Below the pieces are notes generated by a model. It was not told the origin of the DNA. It ran no database searches and saw only the letters and a list, made by a program, of their open reading frames with translations. The position numbers were made by a program, and so were the translations under genes. Positions 1 to 6,669 of a stretch of 13,935 bases of DNA are shown in pieces. This DNA is from Brachionus koreanus (lineage: Eukaryota; Rotifera; Eurotatoria; Ploima; Brachionidae), in NCBI GenBank assembly GCA_016987375.1, contig PJRA01000051.1, positions 573,503 through 587,437 of the forward strand. Reading direction: 5' to 3'. The number at the start of each line of letters is the position of its first letter. Position 1 is the stretch's first letter.

Positions 1-192
1 AAATTAAAATACACTCTAACTGGGCATGCAGGTCCTATTAGGTGTCTTCAGCTAATTGACGAAAATATACTCGCAAGTGGAAGTTGGGATAAGACCATCA
101 AAATTTGGGACTTGAATATTTACACATTAAAGCATACTCTAATTGGGCATACATATTATGTTTTGTGTCTTCATCTAATTGACAAAAATTAA
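1..192 (+). pseudogene. WD40-repeat protein, C-terminal fragment, probably decayed
   Basis: Frame 1 is open from the window edge to a TAA at 190-192 and reads as one complete WD40 repeat plus half of the next. The first repeat has the GH dipeptide, LASGSWDKT and IKIWD, which are classic WD40 blade features. The second starts with near-identical wording (TLIGH) and stops after LIDKN, where the first copy reads LIDENILAS. The two units are offset by 123 bp (41 codons), so they are tandem duplicates. WD40 blades form propellers used as protein-protein scaffolds; no specific function can be named. A blade ending halfway is structurally odd, and the DNA after the stop still loosely resembles the first unit, so decay of a longer repeat array is the likelier reading. 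A true truncated C-terminus is possible. The 5' part lies outside the window. Confidence 0.6.
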
Positions 193-540
193 TTTTGAAT
201 GGTTTTTTAATAATTGTATTTTTTTAAATGTTTCTAAAATATTTTATTAATTTTTTGTCTTGTTCTAATTTATTTTCTTTTTTTTTTAATTCTTTTCTTT
301 AATTTGTTTATTTTAATAAAAAGAATTATTATGAAAACAGAATTATTATATATTTTTTTAGCTTGGAATCATAAACAAATCATATTAAGTCAAGTAATAT
401 TGCACAATGTTTCAGGAGAAAAATTTAAATATTTTATTTTAATATTTTAAAATAATGCTTAGACGTTTAATAATAACCAACATAAATCTAACAAGACAAC
501 TAGTTGATAAAAGTAGCTCTAGCTGTTCTAAAGTTCCTTA
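193..540. other. AT-rich gap, no gene seen
   Basis: Very A/T-rich sequence with no convincing reading frame. Around 354-430 there is weak, broken resemblance to the end of SPAG8 intron 2 and exon 3 (a TTTTTTAG, then TCATATT and GCACAATG-like words). This may be a badly decayed upstream part of the SPAG8 duplicate that is clear from about 541 on. I would not rely on it. Confidence 0.4.
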
Positions 541-666
541 TTGTGTACCCAAGAGAGTTATTTAGTGTAGTTTAGATGTGACTCGGCATTTTTCACACCA
601 GTTGAGCTTTGATTTGATCAGGCAATGCATCATTAAAAAGGCTCTCACTATGGAGTAATACCATAA
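541..666 (+). pseudogene. SPAG8 last-exon remnant (duplicate)
   Basis: This stretch copies the last exon of the intact SPAG8 gene (2258-2413). Recognisable blocks are TTTAGA followed by CGGCATTTTTCACACC, GAGCTTT, GATCAGGCAATGC and then GGCTCTCACTATGGAGTAATACCATAA, which includes the stop codon. Relative to the intact copy it has lost about 35 bases, which breaks the frame, and has an in-frame stop in the upstream half (TTTAGTGTAG). It cannot encode the SPAG8 C-terminus. Similarity is moderate up to about 634 and then becomes practically perfect. No matching copy of exons 1-2 is visible upstream. Confidence 0.75.
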
Positions 667-945
667 TTTAAAATTTTACTTGTAAAATTATTCAATAAAA
701 AATTTAAACAAATTTTTTTTTTCTCTTTCAAATTTTGTTTTCATTTCAAACACTTTAAACTAAATTAGAAAAATTCAAATATAAAAAAATTTATTCAAAT
801 TTTTCAACACACTTTGAAAATAAAAAAAATCATGAAGGTCTTTGTTTTGTTAAGCTTATTGATTGTTAGCTTTAGTTGTTACAAAATTAATTTTGAAAAT
901 GGAGATGGTCATTTACAGCTTGAATCGAGCACACTCAACAATGGT
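635..945 (+). repeat. Near-identical duplicated block, copy 1
   Basis: This matches 2382-2693 over 311 bases; reading base by base I see only one single-base indel (an extra T in copy 2 just before the start codon) and no substitutions. It spans the SPAG8 stop and 3' end, the intergenic promoter stretch and the first 38 codons of the next gene. Similarity ends abruptly after AACAATGGT. This indicates a very recent tandem duplication or gene conversion. Confidence 0.9.
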
Positions 946-969
946 AACAGTAATCTGAAGGAGCATTAG
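832..969 (+). pseudogene. Truncated paralogue of the secreted-protein gene at 2580
   Basis: An open frame of 45 codons starts at ATG 832. Its first 38 residues are identical to the gene at 2580-3044: a signal peptide (MKVFVLLSLLIVSF) and the CYKINF motif. After the duplication breakpoint it reads seven unrelated residues and stops at TAG 967-969. The acidic middle and the C-terminal ITN motif region of the family are missing. The TATA-like box and leader are copied too (TATA at 780), so it could be transcribed and yield a short secreted peptide of about 28 residues. A GT at the breakpoint (AATGGTAAC) could act as a splice donor to sequence I cannot identify. Most likely a dead partial copy. 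Confidence 0.6.
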
Positions 970-1576
970 CTCAGTACAGAATACAAATAAAAAAAATAAT
1001 GAAAGTATTTACAAAATATATTTAGAATGGATTCAAAAATTTGTCTTTAAATTCTTTAAACCCGTTTATTTAATTCTTTAGTTTTTTTTATTTTTGTATT
1101 TTAACATCGCCTTAAAGGCGTTCATTGAAATAAATAATAATAATATTAAAATGTTTAAATTATTAGATCTAAACATCAACTCAAAAAAATGAAAATTTTG
1201 TTCTGCAAAAAATTATTTTCACAAATTGGTTTTGTTCCGAATCAAAATTTTATTTTCTTTGAAGATAACGATTTAAGCTTTTTGTAGTTGTTTGATGAGA
1301 AACGAAAATTTGTTTTGATCAACTAGAAAAAAAAATTTTTTTTTTCTTTTAGTTTAAAAAAATATCAAAATTTTTTCTAATAGTATTAGCTGAATAAAAA
1401 AAAATAAATAATTTCAAAATATTAGTTAAAAAAAATAAAAATTTGTTTTAATTCTATATTCTTCAAAGAGGAATTCTTGATTGTATCCATAGTAATTCTA
1501 ATAATATATTGATTGAAATTTAAAAAAAAAATAAAACTCAAATTAAATTTTTTGATAATTATTTCCGACTAAAAAA
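970..1576. other. AT-rich intergenic gap
   Basis: No reading frame of interest on either strand. The only GC-rich object is a 13-base hairpin (CGCCTT, one A, AAGGCG) at 1108-1120. The rest is A/T runs. The promoter of the SPAG8 gene should lie in the right half, but no box stands out from the background. Confidence 0.5.
1108..1120. repeat. Short GC-rich hairpin
   Basis: Two perfect 6-base arms (CGCCTT and AAGGCG) flank a single central A. It stands out because its surroundings are almost pure A/T. It lies about 140 bases after the stop of the truncated copy at 832-969, just before AAATAAATAATAA. No function is assigned, and it does not fit the histone 3' stem-loop (six-base stem with a four-base loop). 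Confidence 0.4.
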
Positions 1577-2413
1577 ATGTCCAATTTTTATCCAAACACA
1601 CTTGATCAACGTAGATTGTACAATTCAGATGCTAAAACCCTTCTTCAAAACTGGGTCGAAGAAGTAGCTCCTTTAAAACATTTATAAAAAAAAAACAAAA
1701 AAATATTTCTTTTTGCTTAGAGATCAGTTCAAAACTTGGACAAAGTTCCGACTGAATACATCGAATCCGGACAATCTACCATAAAGTACTTTAAAAGCGG
1801 TCACAAAGGCTTGCTTAGCATAAACGACCAAGAAAAACGATCAAACGATACAGTTTACACAGAGGATTTTATCCAAAGAGACATTTACGATCCAAATGGA
1901 GAAGCCAAAGGCATTAGATATAAACTAACTGAACATGCCATTCGAAATAAGCTCATTGATGAAATGAACCAACAAACTCAAAATGACTATCAAGACGAAC
2001 CATGCGATTATAAAACTGAATTTCAGGACAAATACAACATCGCTGGCTTTCGGCACGAGCCACCTAAACCGTCAACCGTACATAGAAAATAAATGTTTTG
2101 CTTTATTGAAAAAAACTTAATATTTCTTTTTTAGAAGCATGATTTGTATTCAGAAATGCCAGTCTCATATTGGACCGAACAAAGAAACAGAGTGCATGTA
2201 AGAGAAAAGAAATTTTTAATTAAAATTGAAAAAAAAATTTATTTTCTTGTAAAAAAGGGTGCTACTCAGTTGAAAACGTTGGACTCGCCGTTTAGACGCA
2301 ATGCGGCATTTTCCACACCAGTCGAGCTTTCATTAGATCAGGCAAAGCCAGGCGAAATTGAAAAATCTCCTTTCATGTCACAAAAAGGCTCTCACTATGG
2401 AGTAATACCATAA
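1577..2413 (+). CDS. SPAG8: Sperm-associated antigen 8 (SPAG8) homologue
   Basis: SPAG8 is a microtubule inner protein of ciliary and sperm-tail doublets, also linked to spermatogenesis. Four exons are inferred: 1577-1663, 1721-2077, 2135-2197 and 2258-2413, all joined in phase 0, giving 220 residues. Family hallmarks are LLQNWVEER spanning the first splice (residues 22-30), LDKVP (35-39), GHKGLL (56-61), KHDLYSEMPVSYW near 149-161, and TLDSPFRRNAAFSTPVELSL (176-195), the most conserved SPAG8 block. Mammalian SPAG8 has a long repetitive N-terminal extension that is absent here, so this is essentially the conserved core. The introns are 57, 57 and 60 bp; the last is stop-free and divisible by three, so its retention would keep the frame. 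The start is the first ATG before the conserved WVEE block. AATAAA follows at 2441. The next gene starts 166 bp downstream on the same strand. Confidence 0.85.
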
Positions 2414-2440
2414 TTTAAAATTTTACTTGTAAAATTATTC

Positions 2441-2446
2441 AATAAA
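2441..2446 (+). terminator. Poly(A) signal of SPAG8
   Basis: AATAAA lies 28 bases after the SPAG8 stop. The motif is cheap in AT-rich DNA, but its position fits. The copy-1 block carries the same signal. Confidence 0.45.
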
Positions 2447-2526
2447 AAATTTAAACAAATTTTTTTTTTCTCTTTCAAATTTTGTTTTCATTTCAAACAC
2501 TTTAAACTAAATTAGAAAAATTCAAA

Positions 2527-2536
2527 TATAAAAAAA
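2527..2536 (+). promoter_or_regulatory. TATA-like box of the 2580 gene
   Basis: TATAAAAAAA starts 53 bases before the ATG. Matching boxes sit 44-52 bases before the ATG of the copy-1 gene and of the genes at 3196 and 3973, and this constant spacing is the main support. One box alone would not be convincing in this composition. Confidence 0.4.
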
Positions 2537-2579
2537 TTTATTCAAATTTTTCAACACACTTTGAAAATATAAAAAAATC

Positions 2580-3044
2580 ATGAAGGTCTTTGTTTTGTTA
2601 AGCTTATTGATTGTTAGCTTTAGTTGTTACAAAATTAATTTTGAAAATGGAGATGGTCATTTACAGCTTGAATCGAGCACACTCAACAATGGTGAATTAG
2701 TGAATGAACCAAAGGTCGAACATGTTATCAGTAAGATTGATTAATCAAATAGAAAATTCAATTTTTCTTTGTTTGTTTTAGAGACCTTGTCGGGAGTCAG
2801 ATACAAAGAGCCTCATAGTGAAATGACCAGAAAGAAGTATCGTCATTATTTTGGAAATTTGATGGATAATGTCAATGTCCAATATAATGATTATGATGTG
2901 CCACGAATTTTTATCACTAACATTAACAAAAATTTAAATTCAAACGATTTGGCTCAAGACAACCAAGCAGACACTGTTCTAAAAGGGTCTTATTCAAACA
3001 ACCATAGAGCCAAGCATGAAGATAGCGCATCATATGCCTATTAA
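2580..3044 (+). CDS. Small secreted protein, tandem family member 1
   Basis: I do not recognise this protein. Two exons (2580-2730 and 2782-3044, phase 1, 51-bp intron with GTAAG donor and TTTTAG acceptor) encode 137 residues. Residues 1-16 form a signal peptide ending near SFSC, so the product should be secreted or surface-bound. The mature part starts with CYKINF, continues with an acidic stretch (QLESSTLNNGELVNEP), then a basic patch (TRKKYRHYF) and ends with IFITNINKN followed by a polar tail. The first stretch aligns well with the gene at 3196 (KI.F, L..ES..L.NG..V.EP) and the ITN-I/V-N-x-N motif is shared, so they are paralogues. The intron falls at the same place and phase as intron 2 of the 3196 gene. 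Its 5' part is duplicated at 832. The start is the ATG that opens the signal peptide. Confidence 0.7.
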
Positions 3045-3075
3045 GCTTAGTCAAGCACATTTTTTTTTCAATTTG

Positions 3076-3081
3076 AATAAA
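3076..3081 (+). terminator. Poly(A) signal of the 2580 gene
   Basis: AATAAA lies 31 bases after the stop, preceded by a T run and CAATTTG. The paralogue at 3196 ends with a very similar arrangement (T run, CCATTGTTTTG, AATAAA), which suggests that the 3' ends are homologous as well. Confidence 0.5.
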
Positions 3082-3150
3082 AATTTAGCAATCAAATTTT
3101 CTCTCTCTTTTTCTTATTCATTCAATATGGATTTCTCGAGTCTGACTTAC

Positions 3151-3158
3151 TATAAATA
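3151..3158 (+). promoter_or_regulatory. TATA-like box of the 3196 gene
   Basis: TATAAATA lies 45 bases before the ATG. A CTCGAG palindrome (E-box-like) lies about 15 bases further upstream. The spacing equals that of the neighbouring paralogues. Confidence 0.4.
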
Positions 3159-3195
3159 ATTAGGATGTTATTCAAAATTCCTTCAAAAACAAAAA

Positions 3196-3827
3196 ATGAA
3201 ATTTTCTCTAAGTTTATCTATTGTTTGGAGCGTGTTTTTAGTCACTTGTAGGATTATTGAAATTAATTTTAATATATATAAGAAATTTAATTATATTCTC
3301 AGATTCGTTCAAAATTGCATTTGACAACGACAATAACATGCTTAGAGTCGAATCTAATGTATTACACAATGGTAAGCCAGTCAGTGAGCCAAATCCTAGT
3401 GAAGCAATAAGTATTAAAACAAATAATTGAATCTATGTTTTTTTAAAGTTTTGATTAAGGAGCTGTGTCTGATTTAGGATTTAAAGTGGTCAGTTTAGAT
3501 GAGAATGATGAAGAAAATCTTAGCCTCTTGAAAGCTAAGCATCTCAGAGATCGGCCAGAGTCTGTTGATATTAGACCAAGTAATTTTATTAAAAAAAATT
3601 TTCTTTATTGTTAAATTTTTGTTCTAGAGGAGCCAATTGATAAAATTTTTCAAAAAATTCTTTCATCCAAAGACCGACAAAGAAGTTATCCACGGCCCAG
3701 AGACGCCAAAATATCACAACACAAAATTCAGCTTGATCATGCTAAGTACGGATCTTTCGACATTTACATAACAAATGTCAATGAAAATCAAAACCAAAAC
3801 AACGGTACAACAGCTTATGAAAATTAA
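3196..3827 (+). CDS. Small secreted protein, tandem family member 2
   Basis: Unrecognised protein, paralogous to the gene at 2580. Four exons are inferred (3196-3247, 3303-3410, 3478-3579, 3628-3827), all split in phase 1, giving 153 residues. Residues 1-17 are a signal peptide (MKFSLSLSIVWSVFLVT). The mature part opens with YSFKIAFDND and then LRVESNVLHNGKPVSEP, which matches family member 1, continues through an acidic segment (DENDEEN) and a basic one (KDRQRSYPRPRD), and ends with FDIYITNVNENQNQN. Intron 1 lies at the signal-peptide boundary, as in the 3973 gene; intron 2 matches the single intron of the 2580 gene. The exon 3 acceptor is ambiguous: an AG at 3458-3459 would add six in-frame residues. 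A strong GTAAG inside exon 2 (3372) could be an alternative donor. Confidence 0.65.
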
Positions 3828-3860
3828 AAAAAAAAAAAAAATTTTTTTTCCATTGTTTTG

Positions 3861-3866
3861 AATAAA
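3861..3866 (+). terminator. Poly(A) signal of the 3196 gene
   Basis: AATAAA lies 34 bases after the stop, with the same preceding T run and ATTGTTTTG context as in the neighbouring paralogue. Confidence 0.5.
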
Positions 3867-3928
3867 ATTTTAATTTGAAATCCCCCTCTTTTTCTTTTTT
3901 TTCTCAATCGAAGGTCTTAGACTGTTTG

Positions 3929-3938
3929 TATAAAAAGG
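3929..3938 (+). promoter_or_regulatory. TATA box of the 3973 gene
   Basis: TATAAAAAGG is the best TATA match in the cluster and stands 44 bases before the ATG. It argues for an independent promoter rather than an operon with the upstream genes. Confidence 0.5.
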
Positions 3939-3972
3939 CTTGATACGAAACTTAGTTTATAAGCTGAACAAA

Positions 3973-4608
3973 ATGTTTTCAATTCACATGGCTAAACATG
4001 GAGTTTTATTGGCTTTGCTATTCATGTATGCAAGTAACTTGAGCGCCACGTATAAATTTTTGTTCTAGGCCTAATTTTTATCCAAAGCTTGTTTTACTGT
4101 TGACATGTACTCGGGCAATAATCATATTCATTTTGGCACATCAAACACCACCAACAACACCACGGGCACTTTGATCACAGCCGATTTTCCCAAATATGGA
4201 ATTAATTTTAATCAGTCATCGGCTAATGCGACAGACTTGGAGTCTGCTCTCAATTTCATTGCCAATGCCTACAATAAATACACAAAAAATTTGCACAGCT
4301 CAAAAATAGTCATCGATTCAGTGCAGACAACTAGAAGGCCACATTTAATGCATATGCCCAATCACAGAATTAGACCAAATAATGCTATCAAAAAACTCGT
4401 GTTTTATGAAGAATTGGCTCGAATTTTAAAACAAACTAATTCAGATAGAAATCGCAAACAATTTTTTTTTAGATTAGATGATGAGGTTGGCCGACCATCA
4501 AAAAATTTTTTTCACAACATATTTGGCCGCAATGGCGAAAAAATGAAATTAGCCAAGCCATTTAATAGAGAACACACTTATGGACCAGTTAAGTCACCTT
4601 TTTATTAA
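3973..4608 (+). CDS. Small secreted protein, divergent tandem family member 3
   Basis: Unrecognised protein. Two exons (3973-4033 and 4088-4608, phase 1, 54-bp intron) give 193 residues. Residues 1-20 form a hydrophobic signal peptide (MFSIHMAKHGVLLALLFMYA). The mature protein starts TCFTVDMYSGNNHIHFGTSN, which lines up with CYKINFENGDGHLQLESS of member 1. The intron is at the same place and phase as intron 1 of the 3196 gene, so I place it in the same family despite divergence. The rest is Asn/Thr-rich with several N-x-S/T sites, then a helix-prone region (KKLVFYEELARILKQ) and a basic end (VKSPFY). The C-terminal ITN motif of the other two is not seen. The acceptor CCAAAG is weak, but it is the only one that avoids the TAA at 4072. 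Confidence 0.6.
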
Positions 4609-4650
4609 TATATATAATTATATATATATTTTTTTTGGCTGTTTTGTTAA

Positions 4651-4656
4651 AATAAA
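4651..4656 (+). terminator. Poly(A) signal of the 3973 gene
   Basis: AATAAA lies 43 bases after the stop, following an AT-repeat hairpin-like tract (ATATATATAATTATATATATAT). The convergent gene's signal is only about 20 bases away on the other strand, so the two 3' ends nearly touch or overlap. Confidence 0.4.
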
Positions 4657-4676
4657 AATTATTTATTTACTAAAAC

Positions 4677-4682
4677 TTTATT
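4677..4682 (-). terminator. Poly(A) signal of the 4716-5297 gene
   Basis: TTTATT on the plus strand is AATAAA on the minus strand, 34 bases after the stop of the minus-strand gene. A second one lies at 4662-4667. Confidence 0.4.
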
Positions 4683-4715
4683 TAAAAAATAATAACACTA
4701 AAATAAAAAAATAGA

Positions 4716-5297
4716 TTAATATAGAACTGGTGTACGACGTCTGAATGAAGATCGATAAGGCTTTCGACGCATTCTAAATTCACGAAATTTATTTCTAAGC
4801 TGAGTGTATGTGGACAGCTCTTCTTTGGGTTTGAGCAACAATTGCTGCCTTTGCTCCAGTCTGGTATTTAAAATTGCACTTAATCTGGATATTCTTTCTT
4901 CCATTGATAAATTAACAATGCTTGATAGTTTTTGTGAGTTTTTCAAATTAAAAGAGCTGACGCTTTGTCTTGGTGTCACAAAAAATCGTTTCTTTTCTCT
5001 AGTTGTTGCTAGTGCTGTTGTTGATGTGATTATACTTGAGATGGACTGTTTGTTCTTAGTTGGCAAATCTAACAAAGACTTGTTATCATTAGATGCCTCT
5101 GTTTGAGCGGTATTTATCATTAAATTGTCAAAGTTCTTCTCATCGTACAAATCTGGATTTTCTATTCTATTTTGGACATTTTTTGTGCCGATTTTAGCCA
5201 CTTTTTTTGCCAAATTAATCGACTCGGGATTGTCTGCAGCACCGCAGTTTATCACGCTTAAAATTAAAACAACTTGTGTTAAAACTAATTTTTTCAT
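4716..5297 (-). CDS. Predicted secreted basic protein, unknown
   Basis: A single open frame of 193 residues; I do not recognise it. Residues 1-20 (MKKLVLTQVVLILSVINCGA) are a clear signal peptide with cleavage expected near CGA-AD, so the product is probably secreted. The middle is Asn/Ser/Thr-rich and probably unstructured (55-100). A polybasic KKR occurs at 102-104, a helix-prone segment (SMEERISRLSAILNTRLEQR) at 131-150, and the C-terminus is strongly basic with RR at 177-178 and RRR at 186-188, ending TPVLY. The polybasic sites could be cut by a furin/prohormone-convertase-like protease, as in peptide precursors, but there is no repeated peptide or amidation signal to prove that. It converges on the three-gene secreted cluster but lacks its N-terminal motif. 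An intact ATG-to-stop frame this long with a signal peptide is unlikely by chance here. Confidence 0.65.
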   Translation of the reverse strand: MKKLVLTQVVLILSVINCGAADNPESINLAKKVAKIGTKNVQNRIENPDLYDEKNFDNLMINTAQTEASNDNKSLLDLPTKNKQSISSIITSTTALATTREKKRFFVTPRQSVSSFNLKNSQKLSSIVNLSMEERISRLSAILNTRLEQRQQLLLKPKEELSTYTQLRNKFREFRMRRKPYRSSFRRRTPVLY

Positions 5298-5419
5298 TAT
5301 ATGTTAAAAAAAAATTTTAATTTTTGTTAATTTTAATTCAAATTTAACTCGTTTAAATATTGATCTCAGTCAAATAAATAAATTTTTTTTTTTTAAGTAC
5401 AAAGCTTGTTTTTTCATAT

Positions 5420-5482
5420 TACCGTATGGTTTAGTGGTAAGAATTCTTGTCTTAAATCACACTAATCCGGGTTCTTGATTTT
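5420..5482 (+). repeat. Decayed tRNA-Glu-like sequence (pseudogene or SINE head)
   Basis: The text ACCGTATGGTTTAGTGG is close to the start of animal tRNA-Glu (CATATGGTCTAGTGG) and includes an A box (TGGTTTAGTGG). A B-box-like CCGGGTTCTTGATT follows about 35 bases later. The acceptor stem cannot pair and the anticodon arm is broken, so it is not a working tRNA. A tRNA pseudogene or the head of a tRNA-derived SINE are both possible. Confidence 0.5.
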
Positions 5483-6192
5483 TAAATGATAAATTTCATG
5501 CTATTTAGCTGCATTTTTTTTCTCAATTTTTTGTATATTTAAACCGAGATTTATTTTTTTATTTTTGATTCTAATATGTTAATCTAAATGCATGAAAATC
5601 AACATAGAAAAGTAAATTTTTTAGAAGAGCTAAACAAAAAAATTTTTTTGGACTTTTTTTTCCTCTTCAATTTATTCTAATAAATATATTAATTAATAGA
5701 GAAAATATTGCTTAAATTCATCAATAATTAAATTGAATTTTATTAATTTTTACATTTGATTTTTAAATTTAAATCAAGTTAAAAGACTTTAAAATGACTT
5801 TTGCACAAGTTTTAGTTTATCCCAAAACACCAAATTTTTTTTGTTTTTTGAAATAGTATTGTTTACTAATCTTTCATGATTTTTGAAAGCATTATAAACA
5901 CTGCCAAAAAGATCCAGATTTAACAAAATAATCTCTAACATTTTAAAAATTGTTAGGTTGATATGATATTATTTTAAATTTAAGAATATATCATATTTAT
6001 GTTATTTTTAAAAGAATATAGAGGTTTTAATTATGATTTCAATATAGGTTTCAATTCTTTAAAACTGAAGAATTTTACCATAAAAAATACATTTTTAGTT
6101 AATTTTTTTTGATTTTCAACATGGAAAACAAGAACTGGTTGACTTTTTATTTTTCTGCAATAATGCTTATGCTATTCTCTTTCATATAATTA

Positions 6193-6399
6193 GCGGTCGG
6201 ATGGTCGAGGTCTTATCATTACCTTTAAAACATGTGGTCCGTTAACAGCCGCTCAGGATTTTACTCGTTTTTGCTAGTTTTTATAGTTGATAACTAGGTA
6301 TTTTGGTCTACCAGATACATTTTCTCTTAAGTTCATCAAATTCTCTACAAAATGGTCGGTGGTTGGAAGTTTTTGGATAATTCCTCTTCATCCGACCGC
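6193..6399. repeat. GC-rich foldback, 207 bp
   Basis: The first 11 bases (GCGGTCGGATG) recur as an exact reverse complement at 6389-6399. Beyond them the arms continue to pair imperfectly (GAGG and TATC blocks), giving about 24-25-base arms (6193-6217 and 6376-6399). The interior has further GC-richer words (GTGGTCCGTTAACAGCCGCTCAGG) and a small hairpin TAGTT-GAT-AACTA at 6284-6296. It has no open frame. It could be a structured non-coding RNA or a small inverted-repeat element. Confidence 0.5.
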
Positions 6400-6553
6400 G
6401 TTCCTTGTTTTAGCATAAGCCCAAATTTTAGAGTCACTTTTTATATTCTTTGAATTTAAAAAGCATTAATTTGCGCCAAAATGGGTAAGCTCTATATCTT
6501 ATTCAAAAGTAACGTCACTAAAATGGCTCCAATATATGTAATTTTTTTTTAAT

Positions 6554-6610
6554 TCCCATATGATCTAGTGGTTAAGATTCCTAATTCTGATTGACTTATT
6601 AGATTAGTTG
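6554..6610 (+). repeat. Second decayed tRNA-Glu-like sequence
   Basis: TCCCATATGATCTAGTGG is a near-exact match to the first 18 bases of animal tRNA-Glu, followed by TTAAGATTCCTAATTCT in place of the D and anticodon arms. The 3' half (B box, T stem) is not recognisable. It resembles the copy at 5420 more than chance would allow, which favours a dispersed SINE-like family or old tRNA pseudogenes. Both copies are on the plus strand. Confidence 0.5.
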
Positions 6611-6669
6611 TTTTAAAAAATTAAATTAAAAAAAATTTTGGTTTTAAAATTTATTTTCAAAAATTTAGA

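Larger units (their letters stand above)
2382..2693 (+). repeat. Near-identical duplicated block, copy 2
   Basis: This is the counterpart of 635-945. It lies in the intact locus and covers the last ten codons of SPAG8 with the stop, the 166-bp spacer and the first 38 codons of the secreted-protein gene. The orientation matches copy 1 and the offset is about 1.75 kb. Confidence 0.9.
5298..6669. other. Gene-free gap with tRNA-like relics and a foldback
   Basis: No protein gene is supported in these 1.37 kb. The stretch holds two decayed tRNA-Glu-like sequences and a GC-richer foldback, listed separately. Very short frames such as the one at ATG 6121 (22 codons) are not supported. Confidence 0.5.

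Noticed and set aside
1190..1340. Loose inverted similarity between ATCAAAATTTT and AAAATTTGTTTTGAT
   Set aside because: Short A/T-only matches like this are expected by chance in this composition.
1736..3044. TTG-initiated frames taken as separate small genes (1736, 2144, 2769)
   Set aside because: They are internal exons. Joining them by GT-AG introns rebuilds SPAG8 and the secreted protein, so the apparent starts are artefacts.
1577..4608. Operon with trans-splicing across the four plus-strand genes
   Set aside because: Spacers are short (145-166 bp), but each downstream gene has a TATA-like box at a constant distance and each has an AATAAA, which fits separate promoters better. RNA 5' ends would settle it.
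4804..5307. Plus-strand frames of 100 and 60 codons
   Set aside because: Antisense shadows of the minus-strand gene at 4716-5297, which has a signal peptide and a full ATG-to-stop frame.
6191..6275. Possible tRNA-Leu/Ser-like sequence (GGATGGTCGAGG resembles an A box)
   Set aside because: No acceptable B box follows, and the cloverleaf arms do not pair. The long inverted repeat explains the segment better.
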